Source of the DNA: Vibrio fortis
Lineage (GTDB): Bacteria > Pseudomonadota > Gammaproteobacteria > Enterobacterales > Vibrionaceae
Length of the DNA stretch: 64,000 nt
Reading direction: 5' to 3'
Assembly (NCBI RefSeq): GCF_024347475.1
Contig: NZ_AP025488.1
Location: forward strand, 124,001-188,000
Shown: positions 16,643-26,162 of the stretch, piece by piece
Layout: each line of letters begins with the position of its first letter
Numbering within the stretch: the first letter of the stretch is position 1
Translations under genes and position numbers: made by a program
The notes under the pieces: generated by a model
Told to the model about the DNA's origin: nothing
The model's input: the letters and a program-made list of their open reading frames with translations, nothing else
Database searches by the model: none

Positions 16643-17773
16643 TTATTCAATCAGTGCTTCTTCTGTCTCTAGGTCAAACAGGTGACACCGTGAGGTATTG
16701 AAATGAAGCAATGTCTCTTGTCCGCTTTCCGCTGTGCGGTTGGCATCAAAAGGCACTCTTGCGACCATTTTGTCATGGCCAAGTTGGAAGTAGAGATACA
16801 GCTCATTACCCATAGACTCAACCACGCCTAGGCGGTGGTTCTGAGTGTTTACTTCTGACAGGGGCGCATCATGATTCGCAAGACTGATGTGCTCAGGACG
16901 CACTCCAAACCATACCCATTCACCTTGCTTGGTTCGTGCAACGGCTTGTTTATCTTGAGGTAGTTCCCAACGAACACCGCTCTCTGACAAGACATTCATC
17001 ACGCCATCAATCTCATCAATACGAGCTTTGATGATGTTCATCGCTGGTGAGCCGATAAAACCTGCAACAAATTTGTTTGCAGGGTGATGATAGAGATTCA
17101 TTGGTGTATCCACCTGCATGATCTCACCTTGATTCAACACGCAGATGCGATCACCCAGCGTCATCGCCTCAACCTGATCGTGGGTCACGTAGATCATGGT
17201 CGCGTTCTGCCCTTCCTGCTTTAGGTTGTCATGCAGCTGAGCAATACTCACACGAGTTGAAACACGCAGCTTAGCGTCCAGATTAGAGAGAGGCTCATCA
17301 AACAAGAACACATCCGGCTTGCGCACCATAGCACGGCCAAGCGCCACACGTTGGCGTTGACCACCTGACATTTCACCCGGCTTGTTATTTAACAAATGTT
17401 CTATATCGAGCGTCTTTACCGCTTCAGAAATACGCTCATCAATCTCGTGCTTGGGCAGTTTTTGCTGCTTTAATCCAAAGGCCATGTTGTCGTAAACCGA
17501 CATGTGCGGATAGAGCGCGTAGTTTTGAAATACCATTGAGATACCGCGATCTTTAGGAGGAAGATCGTTAACTCGCTTATCGCCAATGTAAACATCGCCC
17601 TCAGATATGTCTTCAAGACCAGCAATCATTCGTAAAGTGGTCGACTTAGCGCAGCCAGATGGCCCAACAAACACCATAAACTCGCCCTCGCGGATATTAA
17701 GATCCACGCCATGCACAGCTTTAAAGCCATTTGGGTAAGTTTTCTCGACGCCGCGTAGTGTGACTTCAGCCAT
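16643..17773 (-). CDS. ugpC: UgpC/MalK-type ABC transporter ATPase
   Basis: A 376-aa sugar or glycerol-3-phosphate-type ABC ATPase. Visible motifs: Walker [10 protein letters not shown] (37-45), Q-loop [14 protein letters not shown], signature [14 protein letters not shown], Walker [17 protein letters not shown], His switch [14 protein letters not shown], and a C-terminal TOBE regulatory region. In Walker A the usual glycine before lysine is alanine. It is the last gene of the Ugp-type operon and energises the two permeases at 21373-23253. The symbol is by family; the substrate is inferred. Confidence 0.88.
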   Translation of the reverse strand: MAEVTLRGVEKTYPNGFKAVHGVDLNIREGEFMVFVGPSGCAKSTTLRMIAGLEDISEGDVYIGDKRVNDLPPKDRGISMVFQNYALYPHMSVYDNMAFGLKQQKLPKHEIDERISEAVKTLDIEHLLNNKPGEMSGGQRQRVALGRAMVRKPDVFLFDEPLSNLDAKLRVSTRVSIAQLHDNLKQEGQNATMIYVTHDQVEAMTLGDRICVLNQGEIMQVDTPMNLYHHPANKFVAGFIGSPAMNIIKARIDEIDGVMNVLSESGVRWELPQDKQAVARTKQGEWVWFGVRPEHISLANHDAPLSEVNTQNHRLGVVESMGNELYLYFQLGHDKMVARVPFDANRTAESGQETLLHFNTSRCHLFDLETEEALIE

Positions 17774-17782
17774 AACCTGTCC

Positions 17783-18517
17783 TTAAATCAATTCGTTAAA
17801 TTCTTGAGGGTCGAAGTGGGCAACCGAGCCAATCACCAGATCAGCCATAGGTTCTAATTCACTGTGTGCCGCCGTCCCCGTCAGCACGCCAACATTTTTT
17901 GCGCCCGCATTGCGACCAAATTCCATGTCTGAAACCGTGTCACCAAACATGATCACTTCATGTGGCTCTACCCCGCACTGATCACAGAAGGCATTCAGTA
18001 ATGCAGGAGCAGGCTTAGGCTCAATATCGCCATCAGAATAACCCACGTAATCGAACAACTGACTCAAACCAGACTGCTCTAGCGTATAAAGGGTAGAATC
18101 TTTGGTGTCTGCGGTGGCTACACCCAAGTACATGCCTTGTTGCTTTAAAGAGATCAGCTTCTCAGGCACACCGGGCAGAGCTTCGACCCAATGTGGATTC
18201 TCTTCCACTTGGTTGTTGAAAGCGGTCTTTGTCACTTTGGTGAATTCGACTAGCGAGGTATTCGGCTTTAACATGTTGAACCATGCAATCGCCGTATCTT
18301 CCACTGGATTCGAGGCCAGTAGTCCATAGTTATCAACCACATCGCCCTCAACTCCGATAGCCAAGAGTAACTCAGCAGTCGTGACAGTTTGATTACCTTG
18401 ATGGTTATCACTGAAGGCTTTAACTTGCTCACTTGCACCACGCGAAACGTTGAGCCACATTTTGTGGAATTCCAATAGGGTGCCGTCTTTATCAAACAAT
18501 AGTGCTTTATACTTCAT
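17783..18517 (-). CDS. HAD family phosphatase (Gph-like)
   Basis: A HAD-superfamily hydrolase of about 244 aa: motif I LLFDKDGTLLEF (nucleophile Asp), a helical cap, motif II GVATADTKD, the motif III Lys in EPKPAP, and motif IV IMFGDTVSDMEFGRNAG. ATG 18517 is preferred over GTG 18520. It overlaps the end of the PHP hydrolase gene by 11 bases and precedes the ATPase gene by 9 bases, so it is part of the operon. It probably removes phosphate from a product of the imported compound; specificity is unknown. Confidence 0.87.
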   Translation of the reverse strand: MKYKALLFDKDGTLLEFHKMWLNVSRGASEQVKAFSDNHQGNQTVTTAELLLAIGVEGDVVDNYGLLASNPVEDTAIAWFNMLKPNTSLVEFTKVTKTAFNNQVEENPHWVEALPGVPEKLISLKQQGMYLGVATADTKDSTLYTLEQSGLSQLFDYVGYSDGDIEPKPAPALLNAFCDQCGVEPHEVIMFGDTVSDMEFGRNAGAKNVGVLTGTAAHSELEPMADLVIGSVAHFDPQEFNELI

Positions 18518-19982
18518 CACTATTTACTCGCTCCATAAGTTCACCCCAAGTGTCGACAAGAGGTTGGTTAAATTGTGGTTGTGTGCCATCAAAGACGGCG
18601 TTAATACAGCCTTCAAACTCACCGTTTTGTTGCGATTCTGAGCCGTATTGAGACCTTGTTCCGTATTGAGAAGATGAACCGCGTCGAATATCGATACGAC
18701 ACCAGTGATAGCCAGCTTCAACAGAAAGGCTTTGCTTTTCATCGGTGAGATCGATTCTTTCGATGACTTGTCCATCCACCACGCACTCGGCGTAATAGTC
18801 ATGTTCCGTGTCGCGAACAGATAATCGATAGGTCAGCGCTTGGCCTTTGCTGTCTTCGCCTGGCAGAAGATCTCCGAGGTTGATGTCAAATTTCAGACCA
18901 CAGCGACGCTCTATGTATACCTGTCCATTGCGTAGACCTGCCAGAATCCCTTCACCACTCAAGCCGTGGCTATACACGAAGGTTGAAGGGTCACCATAGA
19001 TGGAAGGTTCGGTGGCTTTTGGATTGCGCTCGTGAGGTTCTAAGTGTGAATCGCTGCCACCAATCGCGGTAATGCGCTGGCCGCAATTCCACATTTCATT
19101 GAGTACCATTAAGGCATCTTCGGTCGCTTTTGGTGAAGTAGACCACGTCGGGTCACAGCACACTTCAAAGGTTGAAACTTGGCTCAATAACACTTCATCA
19201 TAGTGCCAATGCCACGGTTTCATCATTGGGTGGTTAATGCCAAGGGAACTGTGTCTACTTTTGGCAAGCTTTAACCCGGCCTCCATAGTGGCTCGACTTG
19301 TATGCTCAATCTCTCTTAGATCCAAAGAGTGACTTGGGCCATGAACATTAAAATGTCCGAGGTCGGTCGTTACCTCTAGAGCAGGTAAGAACAGACACTG
19401 ACTTGAAACAGGCAGTTTAGGTTGGCAAATATTGTGCTCAGTAATGAAGAAGAAATCTAAGCCTTGAGATTCGACAATCTCTTTCGCCGCAGCCAATGTG
19501 TTGTGGCCATCAGAGAGCTGAGTATGGGCATGCAGATCGCCACGATACCAACGCGACTCTGCGTTCAGCATCTGGCTGTAATCAAACTCGATATCGTGAT
19601 CACTTGTCACCGTTGGGTTCAGTTCTAACTCAACATCGCTATTAACTAACTCTTCAGAACAAAGCACATCGACTTGATACTGCATCGCACGCTCGGTGCG
19701 AAACTCACCTTCCAGGTTATAAAATTCTAAGAACCACTCGCCCGATGGAATCGCGCCATCAATCACGCCTAGCCCTGAGTTTTGCGGTTGGATAGTGAGT
19801 GACTTGTGCACCTTTTCAAACAGCACTTTGCCACGAAATGCTTGGTTGGCATCATACGCCGCGGCGTACAAGAATCCTTTTTTCACCGTTGTGCCGGTAA
19901 TCGTTACGCTGTGAGAACCTGCTGGCACATCAAAGGGAATACGTACTCTGCCAAACGGCAGCTCACCTTGAAATTGGGTCAT
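18507..19982 (-). CDS. PHP-domain metallohydrolase, CehA/McbA-like
   Basis: About 491 aa. The N-terminal 140 residues form a beta-rich domain; then a PHP phosphoesterase domain follows with metal ligands in RGDLHAHTQLSDG, ITEHN, LPALEVTT, GINHPMM and GGSDSHLEPHE. The metal set is complete, so it should be active. ATG 19982 is chosen over the upstream TTG 19994 because of a GGTGAAG at good spacing. In a Ugp-type operon with a HAD phosphatase it is a good candidate for hydrolysing an imported phosphodiester; this is inference. Confidence 0.82.
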   Translation of the reverse strand: MTQFQGELPFGRVRIPFDVPAGSHSVTITGTTVKKGFLYAAAYDANQAFRGKVLFEKVHKSLTIQPQNSGLGVIDGAIPSGEWFLEFYNLEGEFRTERAMQYQVDVLCSEELVNSDVELELNPTVTSDHDIEFDYSQMLNAESRWYRGDLHAHTQLSDGHNTLAAAKEIVESQGLDFFFITEHNICQPKLPVSSQCLFLPALEVTTDLGHFNVHGPSHSLDLREIEHTSRATMEAGLKLAKSRHSSLGINHPMMKPWHWHYDEVLLSQVSTFEVCCDPTWSTSPKATEDALMVLNEMWNCGQRITAIGGSDSHLEPHERNPKATEPSIYGDPSTFVYSHGLSGEGILAGLRNGQVYIERRCGLKFDINLGDLLPGEDSKGQALTYRLSVRDTEHDYYAECVVDGQVIERIDLTDEKQSLSVEAGYHWCRIDIRRGSSSQYGTRSQYGSESQQNGEFEGCINAVFDGTQPQFNQPLVDTWGELMERVNSDEV

Positions 19983-20020
19983 TGTCTTCACCAAGTTCGT
20001 CCTAATTGAAGGACTGGGTC

Positions 20021-20049
20021 AAAAGAGGCCCACCCGAATAGATGGGCCT
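20021..20049 (-). terminator. Intra-operon hairpin behind the binding-protein gene
   Basis: On the minus strand AGGCCCA/TGGGCCT forms a stem, followed by CTTTT. It lies between the binding protein (20086) and the PHP gene (19982). Such attenuators often keep binding-protein mRNA in excess over downstream genes. Confidence 0.6.
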
Positions 20050-20085
20050 TTATGCATGCAAAGATAGTTTTAACCACTTTACAGA

Positions 20086-21366
20086 TTAAGAACGATTCGC
20101 TCGGTCTAGTGCACGTTGTGCTTTCTTAGCCGCTTGTTTTAGCGCTTTTTCTGCTGGCACGTTTTGAATTTGGATTTGATCCGCAGCTACCTTCAGCGCA
20201 TCCATGATCTTACCGTTGGTAGGGTCTAGGAAGTCTTTAGTCGCAGTGTTCGCTTGCTTCAAAGGAATCAGAGCTTGTGGGTTATCCTGAGTAAATGCTT
20301 GGTACTCTGGCACCTCAGATACGCTGTTACGTACTGGGATGTAACCGGTGAACATTGACCAAGCTGCGGTGTTTTTCGCGTTGGTGTAGAACTCAACAAA
20401 CTCAAATGCACCTTTTGCCGCTTTGTCGTCTGTGCCTTTTGGCATCACGTACACCAGCGCACCCGCTTGTGGTGCTGATGGGTGGTTGCCCCAACCCGGT
20501 TGAGTAGTCGCTGCAAGCTTAGTGAAGTCCAAGTCACCTTGGTCACCAGAAGAACCTGTGTAGCCAAGCGCGTTGTCTTTCATCACGTCATCAATAGTCT
20601 TGTACCAGTATTCCCAGCCTTGACCGCCGTAGTGAATGCGCATGATTTGATCATCGTGAATCCATTGACGGAAGCTGTCCCATACCTCAACCCACTCTGG
20701 AGAGTCGATCAGCACTTTCTTACCGTCATCACTGATGATCTTGGCACCGTTTGAGAATGCCGCATCGATCATGTTGTCTTGACCCCACATCGGCTCCCAA
20801 CCATAGAAAGTGGTGTTGCCTTTGTCGTCACGCTGCGTCACTTTCTCAGCAACCTTTGCCACACCTTGCCATGTCGCCAGATCTTGCTCAGTAAAGCCGT
20901 GTTCAGCCAGCACTTGCTTGTTGTAGTAGAACACTTGAGTTGTACCGTAAGCGGGCAAACCAATCACAGTGCCATCGTCTGCTGTCACTTGATCTTTGAA
21001 CGCACCGATGAAGTCAGAGAAGTTAAACTCTTCATCCATGAATGGCGTTAGGTCACGGCTCAATCCACGTCCGTGCATCGCTTCTGCACGACCTGAGTCA
21101 AGAAGAACCAGTTCAGGAGCCGTTCGAGACGCCAATCCTGCTTGCAGCTTTTGGTAGGTTTCCGTGTAGTTACCTTGTAGAGCTGGCTTAACAACGTACT
21201 CATCTTGGCTCGCATTGAACTCTTCAATAAGCTTGGTCATCATTTGTTGAGGCTTAGTACCACCGGAATACCAGAAGTTAACCTCTGTTGCTGCAAGAAC
21301 ACTGCTAGAGAACATAGAAGCGCTTGCTGCGCCAGCACACACTAGTGCGAGAGTTTTTAGTTTCAT
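20086..21366 (-). CDS. Ugp-type ABC transporter solute-binding protein
   Basis: A 426-aa family 1 periplasmic binding protein with signal peptide (residues 1-25, ...SSVLA). Typical segments: VNFWYSGGTKPQQMMTKLIEEFN, APELVLLDSGRAEAMHGRGL, IGLPAYGTTQVFYYNKQVL. It resembles glycerol-3-phosphate or glycerophosphodiester binding proteins (UgpB class), though the ligand cannot be assigned. It lies 6 bases after the second permease gene in a complete ABC operon with PHP and HAD hydrolases. Confidence 0.85.
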   Translation of the reverse strand: MKLKTLALVCAGAASASMFSSSVLAATEVNFWYSGGTKPQQMMTKLIEEFNASQDEYVVKPALQGNYTETYQKLQAGLASRTAPELVLLDSGRAEAMHGRGLSRDLTPFMDEEFNFSDFIGAFKDQVTADDGTVIGLPAYGTTQVFYYNKQVLAEHGFTEQDLATWQGVAKVAEKVTQRDDKGNTTFYGWEPMWGQDNMIDAAFSNGAKIISDDGKKVLIDSPEWVEVWDSFRQWIHDDQIMRIHYGGQGWEYWYKTIDDVMKDNALGYTGSSGDQGDLDFTKLAATTQPGWGNHPSAPQAGALVYVMPKGTDDKAAKGAFEFVEFYTNAKNTAAWSMFTGYIPVRNSVSEVPEYQAFTQDNPQALIPLKQANTATKDFLDPTNGKIMDALKVAADQIQIQNVPAEKALKQAAKKAQRALDRANRS

Positions 21367-21372
21367 TTCCGT

Positions 21373-22344
21373 TTACTCTTTTACGCCGTTATCGGCGATA
21401 CCTGAAAGAACCGTCTTTTGACAGATGACGAATAGAATCAACAAAGGCATTACAGCAATGGTGCTCGCCGCCATGATCTGCGACCAGTTCAAACCGTAGT
21501 TGCCTTCAGCGATAAAGTAGTGACGAATACCAGTCGCAATCAGGTTCAATTCCTGAGTGGTAATAACCAGACTCGGCCACATGTAACTGTTGTAGTTGGT
21601 GATAAAGGTGATAAGAAATAGTGTTGCTACTGCCGCTCGACACTGCGGTAGCACTATCGCCCAAAGAATTTTTAGCTCGCCTGCGCCATCGATACGCGCC
21701 GCTTCAACCAAGGATGGATGTACCTTGATAAACACTTGGCGCAGATAGAACACGCCAAATACCGAGGCTGCGTTAGAAGCAATCAAACCCATGTGAGAAT
21801 CCAAAAGTCCTAGCTTTGCCAACGTGATGTAAGAAGGAATGTAAGTCACAGCACCCGGCAGCATGTAACACCCCATCACCACAAAGTAGAGCAAAGTTTT
21901 AGAGCGAAACTTCAACTGAGTCAGTGCGTAAGCAAACATCGCCGAATTGATGATCACCAATAACGTGGTGAACAGAGCCACACTGAAGCTATTGAAGATG
22001 TACAAACCAAAAGGCGCGCTCTGGAAAGTATCGATGAATGTCTCCCAACGAAACTGCGAAGGGATTAGATCCAATGGGTTGGCAAAGATCTCATCATTGC
22101 TTTTCAACGAGCCCGATAGCATCCACAAGAATGGGAATACCATGATGGTGCCGCATACCATCAAGAACAGATGCTTACTCAACGTAGCAAGAGACTGTGC
22201 ATTAACTCGATTTGCAGACGCAGTGCTCGATTGTTGTTTCTCAGTGTTTATTGCCTGAGAAGAACGCTGCGCTCTAGCAGTGCTACTTTTTAGTGGCCTT
22301 GTTGCGCGAATCACCGGATTCGCATCTAATGTTTGCGTGGTCAT
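21373..22344 (-). CDS. Ugp-type ABC transporter permease (UgpE-like)
   Basis: A 323-aa inner-membrane permease of the MalG/UgpE class. An unusually long hydrophilic N terminus of about 65 residues precedes six membrane segments. The EAA loop is EAARIDGAGELKILWAIVLPQCRAA. It lies 24 bases after the UgpA-like gene and pairs with it. Confidence 0.9.
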   Translation of the reverse strand: MTTQTLDANPVIRATRPLKSSTARAQRSSQAINTEKQQSSTASANRVNAQSLATLSKHLFLMVCGTIMVFPFLWMLSGSLKSNDEIFANPLDLIPSQFRWETFIDTFQSAPFGLYIFNSFSVALFTTLLVIINSAMFAYALTQLKFRSKTLLYFVVMGCYMLPGAVTYIPSYITLAKLGLLDSHMGLIASNAASVFGVFYLRQVFIKVHPSLVEAARIDGAGELKILWAIVLPQCRAAVATLFLITFITNYNSYMWPSLVITTQELNLIATGIRHYFIAEGNYGLNWSQIMAASTIAVMPLLILFVICQKTVLSGIADNGVKE

Positions 22345-22368
22345 GATGTTGTCCTTTTCAAATCCGGT

Positions 22369-23253
22369 TTAGTAGTACACCCAGCGTTTGCCCATATAGG
22401 TATTGAGCAGCGCGAGCAGGCCTGTGATGAGGAAGATCACCAAAGAAGTCGCTGCAGCTGGCCCCATTTCATAGCGCTCAAACGCTTGTTGATAGAAGAG
22501 GTAAAGCAAGGTGCGTGTCTCGCCGCCCGGCCCACCTTGGGTTAAGATCTGGAACTGATCGAACGCCTGCATCGCCGTAATAATGTTGACCACCACCAAG
22601 AAGAACGTGGTTGGCGAGATAAGCGGTAAGGTGATTTTTAAAAAGCGCGTTAGGCTGCTACAACCATCAATCAAAGACGCCTCATATAGCGACTCAGGGA
22701 TCTTGTTGAGCGCGCTAATGTAAAACAGCATTGTCCAACCAATCGCCTGCCATACCGTTACAATAATCACCGCCACTAGCGCAGTATTTCCGCTCTCTAA
22801 CCATGGAATCGCGTTAAAGCCCATCGACTGTAAAAGATGGTTCGCTAGGCCTGATTTGGTCTCAAAGACCCAAGACCAAACTATCGACACCGCGACCGTT
22901 GGCGTGATCCAAGGGGAGAAAATCACCGCGCGGTAAAACTGGCTGCCCTTGAAGTTTTTGTGCAGCAGCATGGCGAACACAAGGCCTAATAAAATGGTTG
23001 GCACCACTACACCAAGCGAGAACCAGAAGGTGTTCATCGCCGCTTGCAGAAACTCAAAGTCTTCCACCATGTATTGGTAATTTTCGAGCCCGACAAAGTC
23101 GTAATCTGGCGAAATGTAATCCCAATCGGTGAAGCTGATGTAAATGGAATAGCCAAAAGGCACTAACCAAAAAGTAAACAGTGGAACTAACAGTGGCGCG
23201 GTAAACAGCAGCACTTTCAGTCGATTTGTTATGTGTTGTGAGAAAGCACTCAT
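22369..23253 (-). CDS. Ugp-type ABC transporter permease (UgpA-like)
   Basis: A 294-aa inner-membrane permease of the MalF/UgpA class with about six membrane segments. The EAA loop is EASLIDGCSSLTRFLKITLPLISP. It is the first transporter gene of the operon, 103 bases downstream of the LysR gene and on the same strand. Confidence 0.9.
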   Translation of the reverse strand: MSAFSQHITNRLKVLLFTAPLLVPLFTFWLVPFGYSIYISFTDWDYISPDYDFVGLENYQYMVEDFEFLQAAMNTFWFSLGVVVPTILLGLVFAMLLHKNFKGSQFYRAVIFSPWITPTVAVSIVWSWVFETKSGLANHLLQSMGFNAIPWLESGNTALVAVIIVTVWQAIGWTMLFYISALNKIPESLYEASLIDGCSSLTRFLKITLPLISPTTFFLVVVNIITAMQAFDQFQILTQGGPGGETRTLLYLFYQQAFERYEMGPAAATSLVIFLITGLLALLNTYMGKRWVYY

Positions 23254-23356
23254 GGTGACCTCGTCCTTGTTTGTATGTGCTTAAACTAAGCGTTTTATGT
23301 GACAGGTTAGTAAGAGCGCCCCTCATATTTTTTATGGCCACTCATAAGAAAACCTT

Positions 23357-24241
23357 TTACTCAGGCTCTGCACTTTCTATTTGGTGATAGAGCCAGTCAC
23401 AGAAGAAATTCACCTTGGCACTGCGGCTATGTTTGGTGATTAGGTAGTGGGCAGATTCAGCAGGCATAAGGGCGTCACTGGCGAGCACCACCTCCCCTTT
23501 CTTGAGCAATTCAGTAACCGCCAATGACCTAACCAGCAGTACACCAACACCCTGCTTGACCGCCTCTAATGCGTGTAATGAGTTACTGATTTCAAGCTGA
23601 ACTTGTGGCAGTGACATCTCAAACTGGTTATGGCTAAGCCACTGCAGCCAGTTCTCTCGGTAGCCTTTTACTTGCACTGTCGGCAATGAAGCAAAGTCTC
23701 GTGCATCGAGCTGTTCTTGGTATTGAGCTTTAAAATCAGGGCTACAAACCAGTTGCCAATGTTCTTGGAAAAGACGTTCGAAATGGGTGTCTTCGCTCTC
23801 GACTTTGCCGTTGGTCAGTTCGATATCAACGTTCTGGCAAGGCGTAGTCGACGGCCAGTCCACCAGCTGAATGTCTAAGCGAATAAAGGGGTATTTTTGA
23901 TAAAAAGAAGCGAGGCGAGGCAGTAGCCAGTTGTGGCAGAACGTGTGATTGACGCGCAGGCTCAATACATCGGTCTCTTTCTCACCAAATAAGATTTGCG
24001 TTTGCAGTTTTAGGTGAGCCAGTGAACCGGAAACAATCGGTTGATACTGCTGCGCAGCCGAGGTTAACTTAACGCCCTTTGAACTGCGCTCAAACAGTGT
24101 GGTATCGAAAAAAGTCTCTAGGCTTTTGAGTTGTTGGCTTACCGCTGCTTGAGTAACACACAACTCGCGCGCCGCCGCACCAATTGAGCCAAGGCGGGCA
24201 ACTGCTTCGAATGCTACAAGGGCGCGTAGAGGGGGTAACAT
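23357..24241 (-). CDS. LysR family transcriptional regulator (GcvA-like)
   Basis: A 294-aa LysR regulator. The N-terminal winged helix (LRALVAFEAVARLGSIGAAA, VTQAAVSQQLKSLETFFDTTLFER) resembles the GcvA group; residues 90-294 are the effector domain. It lies upstream of, and parallel to, the Ugp-type operon with a 103-base gap holding room for a promoter. It is the likely regulator of that operon, or may be transcribed with it. Confidence 0.9.
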   Translation of the reverse strand: MLPPLRALVAFEAVARLGSIGAAARELCVTQAAVSQQLKSLETFFDTTLFERSSKGVKLTSAAQQYQPIVSGSLAHLKLQTQILFGEKETDVLSLRVNHTFCHNWLLPRLASFYQKYPFIRLDIQLVDWPSTTPCQNVDIELTNGKVESEDTHFERLFQEHWQLVCSPDFKAQYQEQLDARDFASLPTVQVKGYRENWLQWLSHNQFEMSLPQVQLEISNSLHALEAVKQGVGVLLVRSLAVTELLKKGEVVLASDALMPAESAHYLITKHSRSAKVNFFCDWLYHQIESAEPE

Positions 24242-24323
24242 GGCTTCACCTAATTGAAATAAAAGTGAAAATTACTTCAATCAGGTTTCAGTTTTTTGCA
24301 GTTAGCGTTACAGATTAATGACG

Positions 24324-24365
24324 AAGGGACGATGATCATAGAATTATGATCACCGTCCCTTTTCT
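24324..24365. terminator. Bidirectional hairpin after the mppA-like gene
   Basis: A 16-bp stem with one mismatch (AAGGGACGATGATCAT/ATGATCACCGTCCCTT) around a short loop, T run on the plus side. It separates the mppA-like gene from the LysR gene. Confidence 0.75.
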
Positions 24366-24405
24366 AGTAACAGTGTGTTTGTGTGTTATTCAAACGAGCA
24401 CGAAC

Positions 24406-26031
24406 TTACTGCTTAATGTAGAGATCTTTCGAGTAAATGCGCCCTTCTACATTATTCTTGGCAAAACCACCTACCGTAGGACGTACTAAACGGGCTTGCA
24501 TGTAGTAGTAGATTGGAGCAATTGGCATATCGACCGCTAGTGACTGCTCGGCTTGATCATAGAAGGTTTGACGTTCTTGCTCGGTGGTAGCCGATAACGC
24601 ACTCTCCATCGCTTTATCGTAGGCTTCACTGCTGTAGCGTGCAAAGTTACCCGATGAGCCAGAACGCAGCAGGCTTAGGAACGTAGAGGCTTCGTTGTAG
24701 TCACCACACCAAGAGGCGCGCATCACATCAAAGTCACCCTGCCTACGAGACACCAAGTAAGATTTCCACTCTTGGTTTTCTAACTCCACTTTGGCACCCA
24801 AATTATTTTTCAGCATCGAAGCAATCGCCACCGCAATCGACTTGTTTGACTCACTGGTGTTGTAGAGTAACTTGAAATCCAATGGGTTAGACGCATCATA
24901 TCCTGCCTCTTTCAGCAGTTGTTGTGCTTTCTCATCACGCTGTTTTTGCGTCCACTGGCTGTATTCCGGCTGAGTGGCATCAAAACCTGCTGTGTACTCA
25001 TGAGCAAAGGTGTAGGCAGGCAGATTCCCTACCTGTGTGACACCATTTGTGACAACATCACGCATGATCGAATAGGAGACAGCCTGACGAACTCGCACGT
25101 CATCAAACGGGGCACGCGTGGTATTAAACGCATAGTAATAAGTACACAGCAGAGGAACTGCGGTATAAGCTTGCTGGTACTCTTTCTGTAGTTTTTGTGC
25201 CATATGTGTTGGCACATCGGAAGTGATGTCGACCTCACCTACCGCATAGCGATTAATCGATGCATTCTGGTTTTCAAACGGAATGTATGTAACCTGATTT
25301 AGGTGCGTATCATCGCTATCCCAGTAATTAGGGTTCTTCTTCAATTCCACACGCTCATTGACCACCCATTCGTCCAAAACGAAAGCACCGTTACCCACAA
25401 ACTGCTTTGGATCGCTCCAAGGTTTATCACTGCTTTCTAGATTGGCCTTGTCAACAGGCATCATAGAAGTGTGGCCCGTCATCGCCACAAAATAAGGGAC
25501 TTTACTATCAAGTTCGAAGCGAAGCGTGTGTTTATCAACAGCGGTCACACCTAATGCATCAAGCGGCTTTTTACCTTCTGCAACATCGGCAATATTATTA
25601 ATTTTGGTGAGCTTTAAGTACCACACGTTTGGTGATGCGGTTTTAGGATCCACAGCACGTCTTAACGCATACACAAAATCGTCTGCCGTAACTGGGTCGC
25701 CATTCGACCACTTGGCATCTTTGCGCAGATGGAACACAAAGGTTTTGTTGTCCTCAGTTTCCCAAGACTCAGCAACGCCCGGAGTAATATTGCCATCACG
25801 ATCTTGAATCACTAAACCTTCGAACAAGTCTCGTAAGATGTGCATTTCTGGCAAGCCTTCCGCTTTGGCAGGGTCAAGCGTTGCTGCCTCGGCATCATTA
25901 GCACGAACTAAGTGCTGTTCTTTCGCTAGAGTGGTTCCTGCAGGCAGAGTATCTGCGGCGGCTGTTACTGATATGAAAGGGGTCAATAAAGATGATACGA
26001 GTAAAGCCGTTGAATGTTTCTTAAAATCCAT
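24406..26031 (-). CDS. mppA: Oligopeptide / murein peptide binding protein (MppA/OppA family)
   Basis: A family 5 periplasmic binding protein. The start is ATG 26031, preceded by AGGAGAG, giving 541 aa; an upstream in-frame start at 26082 lacks these signals. Signal peptide is residues 1-28. Family segments: RANDAEAATLDPAKAEG, RDLFEGLVIQDRDGNITPGVAESWE, FVYALRRAVDP, MRASWCGDYNEASTFLS. It diverges from mpaA, whose product cleaves murein tripeptide. This favours the MppA role, binding L-Ala-gamma-D-Glu-mDAP for uptake through the Opp system. OppA function is the alternative. Confidence 0.85.
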   Translation of the reverse strand: MDFKKHSTALLVSSLLTPFISVTAAADTLPAGTTLAKEQHLVRANDAEAATLDPAKAEGLPEMHILRDLFEGLVIQDRDGNITPGVAESWETEDNKTFVFHLRKDAKWSNGDPVTADDFVYALRRAVDPKTASPNVWYLKLTKINNIADVAEGKKPLDALGVTAVDKHTLRFELDSKVPYFVAMTGHTSMMPVDKANLESSDKPWSDPKQFVGNGAFVLDEWVVNERVELKKNPNYWDSDDTHLNQVTYIPFENQNASINRYAVGEVDITSDVPTHMAQKLQKEYQQAYTAVPLLCTYYYAFNTTRAPFDDVRVRQAVSYSIMRDVVTNGVTQVGNLPAYTFAHEYTAGFDATQPEYSQWTQKQRDEKAQQLLKEAGYDASNPLDFKLLYNTSESNKSIAVAIASMLKNNLGAKVELENQEWKSYLVSRRQGDFDVMRASWCGDYNEASTFLSLLRSGSSGNFARYSSEAYDKAMESALSATTEQERQTFYDQAEQSLAVDMPIAPIYYYMQARLVRPTVGGFAKNNVEGRIYSKDLYIKQ

Positions 26032-26162
26032 ATGTATTTGCTCTCCTAGCCTATCTTTGAAGCAGAGTAATAAAATTAACAATGCGACGGTTGACGAGTT
26101 TTGATAGTTGTATTTATCTAATAATTAATACTTGATAGTACTTGATCAATCAGGAGATTAAG

